Positions 56,897 to 64,000 of a stretch of 64,000 nt of DNA are shown here, one piece after another. Source of the DNA: Bursaphelenchus xylophilus (Eukaryota > Nematoda > Chromadorea > Rhabditida > Aphelenchoididae); NCBI GenBank assembly GCA_904066235.2, contig CAJFCV020000002.1, positions 5,828,001 to 5,892,000 on the forward strand. The letters are read 5' to 3'. Below the pieces are notes generated by a model, which had not been told where the DNA came from, did not search any database, and worked only from the letters and a program-made list of their open reading frames with translations. The first letter of the stretch is position 1. Every line of letters begins with the position of its first letter. The translations under genes and the position numbers were made by a program.

Positions 56897-57261
56897 TCTT
56901 CCCGACAATAACTCAAAAATCATAGTGTAGAAGTAAATGACAAAAAAAATTTTTAATTTTTTATGAAAGAATTCATCATACATGTATACACAGCTATAAA
57001 AAATGCGAACTTCAGGATTTAGGGAAACAAGAAACTCTTAGGGTGCAAATCGTCTTATCTGACGATTAACATTTTTTCAGAACAAAAGTTGTAATAAGGT
57101 CATCTGTGAAGCGAAACAATCCTTTCATCGTTACCTGACAGTATTAGATCCATCAAAGACTAGTCCAATTACTGTGAGGCAAGATGAGGGGACTGTTTTA
57201 ATCCATATACAGTATCCCCATGAGGAATAGCGGGGTCAGGAAGAGACAACGCAACCGGTAA

Positions 57262-57325
57262 TGGCCAAGACGAAACGTCGGACTGCCTTCGATCTCGACC
57301 TTTTGCCACAAACTGGGTTTGATTC
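57262..57325 (+). other. tRNA-like sequence with A and B boxes (degenerate)
   Basis: TGGCCAAGACG at 57262-57272 fits the A box and GGGTTTGATTC at 57315-57325 fits the B box. The spacing is about 53 bp, close to real tRNA genes with a variable arm. I could not form a convincing cloverleaf by eye. Confidence 0.4.
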
Positions 57326-57778
57326 TCGATTAGGACCATGAATAATGTATTAAGAGGTCGATCGGAACTGGTTTTGTCGATCTCTTCCTGTCCCTCATGG
57401 AGCACGTTTTAATATATGGGAATGGGCCAGGTGAAGACCAACAATTTGTGGGGTTTTGAATAACAATCGAGGGCCCCCGCCCTGAAAAGGTCGTTTCTTC
57501 GACCACTAGAATGCATGGCCAAGCCCTTCTGTCCACAGCCCTCCCTTCTTCTGTAGGACCACCGTGTTTCCCGCGCACTCGAACTTCAAGGACCGACCGC
57601 ACCTTACAACAATCTTCATCCCTCTTTGTTTGAGAAGTGTTTAAGATAAATATTAACTTGTTAACAGATTCAAAATAACCTTTATTCTGAAGAAACAGTC
57701 GTATAAAAATATTTTCTGATTTCGTCAATAATGTACAATTAATGTCATGGGTCAGTCAGTCAGTCGTCAACTTCTTGA

Positions 57779-59201
<1,423 letters not shown>

Positions 59202-60324
59202 CTGAAAAAGAAGAAATAGTTGTTAAACCTGCAAAACGCTATCACGGAGAAAAGAATGTCTTACTTTGCTATTTACGTGTGAATGCTTCAGGGTTGGTTC
59301 AATTTTGGGTCCTCTGAAAGAGAACCGACTGATAAATTCTATTGGTTAGTAAGGTCTGAGAATTAGAAACAGGAAGTGCGCTCAAGCTGAACAATCTTCT
59401 CCGATATGGTACTGGAGAATCCTGAAATTCAAATCATGCCAATATTATAAAATTCAAAGAATTTTTTGCAGGAACGAGCTCAATAAACATGAACAAAACG
59501 TCCAAAACCAAAACCGCACTTTCTGCCGGCCGGATCGATCAACAATTTCTCGAGAATTTTTTCTCGGGATTTTTCGTGGCTTTTCGTCCAAAAAATTATC
59601 GGTCGTGACATTTCGCTGAATGCCCTAGGGCGCGAACTCTGAAATTTTCTTTGCTCATAACGCCTGGACCGGTGCTATAAATCATTACTGTTGGGGTACC
59701 TAGAAATCGTATCTAATATTTTTTTTTGCTTATTTAACGTGCCTTCAAGAATGCCCGGAAAATCTTTTTAAGTCGCCTAGTTCCTTTCATATCTTTTGAA
59801 AGTTCCAATGATTTTGAAATGACAAATTCACGATGATAATACAATGTATGGAGTTGTGTTGTAGCCGTTTTGTAGCTAACTGAATAGCTACTCGTCCGTC
59901 CAATTGTACTTGACACCAACTTTCAAGTGGCTAGATTACTCCGTTCTGCCGAGTAATTTTAATTCTTTGGTACCAGACCAGAACAACATAGTCTTGGAGA
60001 TGTACCCTGTACATATCACTCTATCTTGAATGGATTTTGCCTTACCGGAAAAGCATTGCGAGACTATTGTACCAGGAAATAGACATTCAAATGCGGAAAG
60101 TAATTTCTCAAAACTCGGCCGATCTTTGGTCCCATCGGAATGCGGAACAACAAGGAAAACGAACGCATACACGCGATTCACGACGACGACATGTCTGCGA
60201 GGCATTACAATAAGTTATTGAGCATTAAAGCCTAATATCTTATAGTATATAGTCTTTTATTTGAAAGATATGGCATGACATAGTAACTGTGAGATCGTGT
60301 GAAATAATTAAATTGCAATAATAA
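59202..60324. other. Region upstream of the BTBD10 exons
   Basis: Probably holds the 5' exon, intron and promoter of btbd-10 plus the 3' flank of the PAN-domain gene. A possible exon at about 59350-59422 (DSPVPYRRRLFSLSALP on the minus strand) follows a good acceptor but lacks a clear donor. The part near 59540-59720 resembles repeat DNA. Confidence 0.4.
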
Positions 60325-61190
60325 TTAAACCAAGAATCCTGATGTTGAGCCGAAACTTAATCGTACGGAATGAAGAACACTCAGACATTCGCAATGCCCC
60401 ATGCCCTCAGGGTTTAGTTCATCATGGGTCTTCCAGGAGAAGATGATCGCCTCCTCTTGGTAGCCGCAGAATTCCATACAAGTCTCCTTGCTGACGTCGG
60501 CCTTGCTGGATAACAACTTTCCTCCAAGTTCGTGATCATAGAAACGGTCTCGCTCTCCGTCATCTGTAATTACTATGATAATGTGGTTGTATTTGACGCT
60601 TTTCGAATTAAACTCTTTGCAAATTAAACTTTCACGCCTTTGCAAGTCATCTTAATGCTATGTGCAGTACATAAATTTGTTTCCCCCGCATTCTTTTTCT
60701 AACCTTTAAAAGTTTCGCTTGAGTGCCCTCACAACTTTCAACAGACCGGTCTTGTTTTAATCCCGTCCGACTGCGCGAAGTTAATCGAGAGTACCTTGAG
60801 ATGGGAAAGTGACGAATGATGTCAGCCTTTATGTTTTCAGAAAATTTTGCTACCGTAGAAGCCAAAGCAAAAGTTAAACAGATTCCCCTGGGGCAATCCC
60901 CCGTGGGTTGACTTGCATTTTTTGAGGGCGTGGGTGGGGAAACTTTTGGTCGATCAACACTTACCAAAGTCCAAACACAACCCGAAATAAGCATTCGGCA
61001 TGGCAGCGATGGTGCCGTTCAGGGACTTGCTCTTCAGGGTGCACTGACCTTCCACGAACTCGAATCCCATGCAACAAATATCTTGTTTACAGCTCTCGGC
61101 ACACTCCTTCCTCGTGATCCCGTACTCGCGCCGATAATCCGAGCCCGGGATCGTTGTGCCCGGCCCAAAGAAGTAGCATTTAGCAGAAAC
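60325..61190 (-). CDS. PAN/apple-domain secreted protein, two C-terminal exons
   Basis: The upstream exon (about 61190-60966) reads SAKCYFFGPGTTIPGSDYRR, EYGITRKECAESCKQDICC and MGFEFVEGQCTLKSKSLNG. This cysteine pattern matches the PAN/apple fold used in nematode extracellular proteins to bind protein or carbohydrate. A GTAAGT donor and an intron of about 400 bp follow. The last exon (about 60566-60325) reads DGERDRFYDHELGGKLLSSK, KETCMEFCGYQEEAIIFSW and GHCECLSVLHSVRLSF, stop at 60327-60325. This looks like a second, shorter PAN-like module. The signal-peptide exon was not found; it should lie upstream on the minus strand beyond 61190. An in-frame ATG at 61226 exists but gives no signal sequence. 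Confidence 0.65.
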
Positions 61191-63884
61191 TAAAAATTTA
61201 TGATTAAAAGTGTTTATACTATACATTTAGGAAACTTTAAATTTATATTCGGATACTTTACTGACTATACTTATGAGTCATGCTTGAACTAGGAATTGAG
61301 GCAAATTATCATGCAAATTAAGAGGGGGCGTTGAAAACAAGGTCCTCGGCCGTGTAAAAGGCCCTTTCTTGCAAATTCAACCCTCTACGACACCTACAAC
61401 CCTAATTTGTATGTATGCTTCGTACTTAAATAAAGGCCTACATAGTCACCCACGCCTCCAAAAATAGGGATGTAGACAACGGGAGCGATTTTTACATTGG
61501 GAAGAGATGACGTCGATACACAAATTACAGGAAAGATGCCGAGAAATATAACAGTACGACATGCACATCATTTCTTCCTTGTTCCGAGCCCCAGGGAATG
61601 GGAACCAAAAACACATATACATGTAAATTACACGCCCCGTGTCACACTAAAACTATACCCGGGTCAGTTGATATGTGACGTGATATTATGCGCGACGTCC
61701 GGGTCGGGGTGATGACATAACACACGAATTCCCCCGAATCTCAGGGGAATTGGTTTCAGTTCCGGGTGACGGATTCCGGAAGTTGTAAATATTTTTTTTG
61801 CTGTTCGCTCTTTCTTTTTACGTTCGATGCATGTATTTTTACATCCACCTACAACTGCGGATGTCACAAACACGCAATTAATGTTGGTATTCAGCACACA
61901 TTCAAACGCAAATTACTCCTTTCAAGGAAGTCCCTTGAGCTTTGGTTCCCCTTTCAACACCCGCTACGTAACTTCTACGTGTCCCCAAATTGTCGGTATT
62001 CAAATTTTGAATTCAAATCAAGCCCAAAAAAATGCTGACCCACCTGCACTCCGAGATACCGTAGTCGAGATTAGTAAGCAGAATATAATACTTGTTTGTA
62101 AATATCGAGGGAATAAGGTCGCCGACGTCAGCAACGGCCTGTTGGATGTGTTGTAACTGGAGTTGTGAGAACGCTGATGGGAATAGGAATGGAAGTCACA
62201 AGAACAGGAAGCAGAACAGGGCTCCGGAGAGGACTTCGGCTCTCGGAAACGATCCGTCGACGTGGACGGATCACAGTTGATGAACATGGCCTCGACACGA
62301 AGAATGGGAAGACACACCGGCCTCAAATGAGAAAACTTTTTCAGCGACGAAACAATATGCGCAAAAAATAAACGCGGTTTCTTTTTCGGCCCACCACTTC
62401 CTTGGCCACCTGAAGCTCTCGGGGGGCGGGGCTTGCCTCATATTAAGGGCAGGTCCGCAAAGATCGCAACAAGTTACGAGATATACAATGTTAAAAGGTG
62501 TTGTCGACTTTGACTCGCTGCCAATGCGACGACGGGAAGAGAGTGAGATGAATGGCGACAGGTCAAAATAGTTAATTCAATTAAGAAAGGGGTTATTTTT
62601 AGACAAAAAAAAACACGGTAGGGGTATACAACATCACACCTCCTCCAGCAAAGGAATAACCAGCCAATTTCCGTGCATGAGATCAGGCAGAGTGCAGGGA
62701 ATACGGTAATCTTCGATGACAATATAATTGGGTTAGCAGCTGAACTTTCCGTTAATTGTGGAAAGTTCAGACGCAAACGGGAAGAGTAACATCTCTGCCC
62801 TCGACTTGACACTACAATGACCTTTCAGTAATTGAGTACTCAGCTAACAGAGTGGTAAACAAGTTGTAAGTAGACTAATCATCCAATAAAAATATTTATT
62901 AAAAATACTTCTATTGTCAAAATAAACGACAAGGAAATAAGTCCAACCAATTCGAAACAGATTTCAAACTACAATGGGACAAGCTGTAAGTGTAAAAGTG
63001 TGACAAATCTTTTTATGCAAAAAGGGGGCGGCAAGACCGAGATCTAACTACAACCACAATTCCTGAGCATACTAAATATATGTATGTGTAACGCAAAACT
63101 TCTTAGGACGGCTTAACGGAGACGCTAGCGAATAAACCGCCAAAAAGGTTGACCAATCCCATCCTTCATCATACTCTCCCTGCCCTCCGGCATTGTTTTC
63201 GCATTGCTTAACCAAAAAATTAACCGATGTGAGAGCTACCGTAACCAACTCCGACTCGAGCCCGCCCCAACTCATTTGGAAAATGTCATAAAAGAATTGT
63301 TTCAACCCAAGTGATGTTGTAACGACCCGAACCAAGAATACTTCTCAAAATATTTGGTTTCCGCTTCCGCACATTCACCACACATTTCCCACGATTATGT
63401 GAGGGGTGGAGAGATGGCGATAATCATCCTCATCATGTACTTTGCATACCCACAATGCCCAACACGATGGAACTTCCTCGTTCAGGTCCTCGGAACCCTA
63501 CGTTTACGACGACATAAACTCCCCGTAACGGCTATTACCGGCACATCTCCAGTAGATTCTAATATGATTTAATTTCCGGGAAGTGAGAGGGTGTACAATA
63601 AACCGGGGGAAAGTTATATTCCAAAATAGCTACAGTACGCTCGGACCCACTCAATAATGTAACACACCTGACCTCTGATAAATGGGAAAATAAAAGCCGG
63701 AAATTCAGATATCAGAGGTCCCGCCATCAATTATGAGATGACCTCAAACAAGTAATGTTATATTTTGATGCTACTAGAGTGCTCAGTAAGCCGTGAGCAC
63801 ACGCAAACGACGACTTTTCACGGTGTTTAAATGCAATTTACTTGAGACGAGTGAGTATGTACACAAAAAGGGAGGAAATGCTTC
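61191..63884. other. Non-coding stretch before the last partial gene
   Basis: About 2.7 kb in which I can defend no exon, although 5' exons of the PAN-domain gene should lie here. TACCGTAG and TACAGTACG words occur near 62060 and 63635. Open frames at 62018-62326 and 63072-63335 on the minus strand lack clear homology or splice context. Confidence 0.4.
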
Positions 63885-64000
63885 TCAGATTGTAACCCGT
63901 TCTCTGATACAACGAATCAGTTGGATGGTTTGGAAGATGAGCTGATTAGAGGCCACAAACACCTGGCCGGCGTCATGGACACGGAAGTAATCTTTGAGAG
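63885..64000 (-). CDS. C-terminal exon of an unidentified protein (runs off the window)
   Basis: Read on the minus strand the end of the window gives an open frame with LKDYFRVHDAGQVFVASNQL and IFQTIQLIRCIRERVTI, then TGA at 63887-63885. The amphipathic, protein-like composition and the stop suggest a genuine final exon. The gene continues beyond base 64000. I do not recognise the family. Confidence 0.5.
   Translation of the reverse strand, partial: LKDYFRVHDAGQVFVASNQLIFQTIQLIRCIRERVTI

Larger units (their letters stand above)
55857..57778. other. Intergenic region with tRNA-like repeats
   Basis: A 1.9-kb gap between the GPCR gene and the convergent BTBD10 gene. It has no recognised exon. 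It contains two tRNA-like sequences listed separately and a small palindrome ATGTCCAT/ATGGACAT near 56490-56510. Confidence 0.5.

Noticed and set aside
59936..60205. Minus-strand open frame of 89 codons between btbd-10 and the PAN gene
   Set aside because: No recognised family and no splice or trans-splice context. Probably a chance frame.
62018..62326. Minus-strand open frame as 5' exon of the PAN-domain gene
   Set aside because: It lacks a signal peptide at its start and a convincing donor site, so it was not joined to the gene.
63072..63335. Minus-strand open frame of 87 codons as an exon
   Set aside because: It contains some protein-like hydrophobic stretches, but no family is recognised, its splice borders are unclear and it includes a common TACGGTA repeat word.

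Overview
The window is a piece of a nematode nuclear genome. Genes are split by many short GT-AG introns (often 35-100 bp) and lie on both strands. Several acceptor sites sit only a few bases upstream of start codons, as expected for spliced-leader trans-splicing. Gene content is typical of nematodes: an egl-43 zinc-finger gene, an rme-2-like yolk receptor, a patched-related protein, a DMSR-type neuropeptide receptor and an ShKT-domain secreted protein. I cannot name the species.

Layout. 1-1448: palindromic repeats. 1449-3993 (+): three tandem HAD-family hydrolase copies, the first only as 3' exons. 4404-5540 (+): exosome subunit EXOSC7/RRP42. 5541-14675 (+): GC-richer non-coding DNA, then egl-43 with two introns of about 2 kb. 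15312-17641 (-): TTLL12. 17800-19510: a GGCCCGG-rich repeat and a foldback element with tRNA-like ends. 19872-22498 (-): ZNF598/Hel2-type E3 ligase. 23018-29878 (+): PCMTD, RNase H2 subunit A and CLPTM1L, spaced like an operon. 30338-31937 (+): a proline-rich, probably surface-anchored protein. 32046-37855 (-): a DOMON-cytochrome b561 gene whose 4.0-kb intron is filled by a nested palindrome. 38230-38759: another foldback. 38844-39934 (+): a gene I do not recognise. 40730-44496 (+): a patched-related protein. 44974-48501 (-): rme-2/VLDLR-like receptor. 49763-51149 (-): ShKT protein. 53978-55856 (+): DMSR-like GPCR. 57779-59201 (-): BTBD10/KCTD20 homologue. 60325-61190 (-): PAN-domain exons. 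63885-64000 (-): last exon of an unidentified gene.

The host genes are mostly housekeeping or developmental and share no single pathway. Several serve quality control or RNA and DNA metabolism: the exosome, ribosome-collision ubiquitin ligase, RNase H2 and the isoaspartyl-methyltransferase-like protein.

The unusual part is the repeat landscape. At least five inverted-repeat or foldback insertions are present, some inside introns. Two unrelated foldbacks carry a tRNA-like sequence with recognisable A and B boxes in each arm, and three more tRNA-like sequences lie elsewhere. No intact tRNA, rRNA, CRISPR array, transposase or viral gene was recognised.
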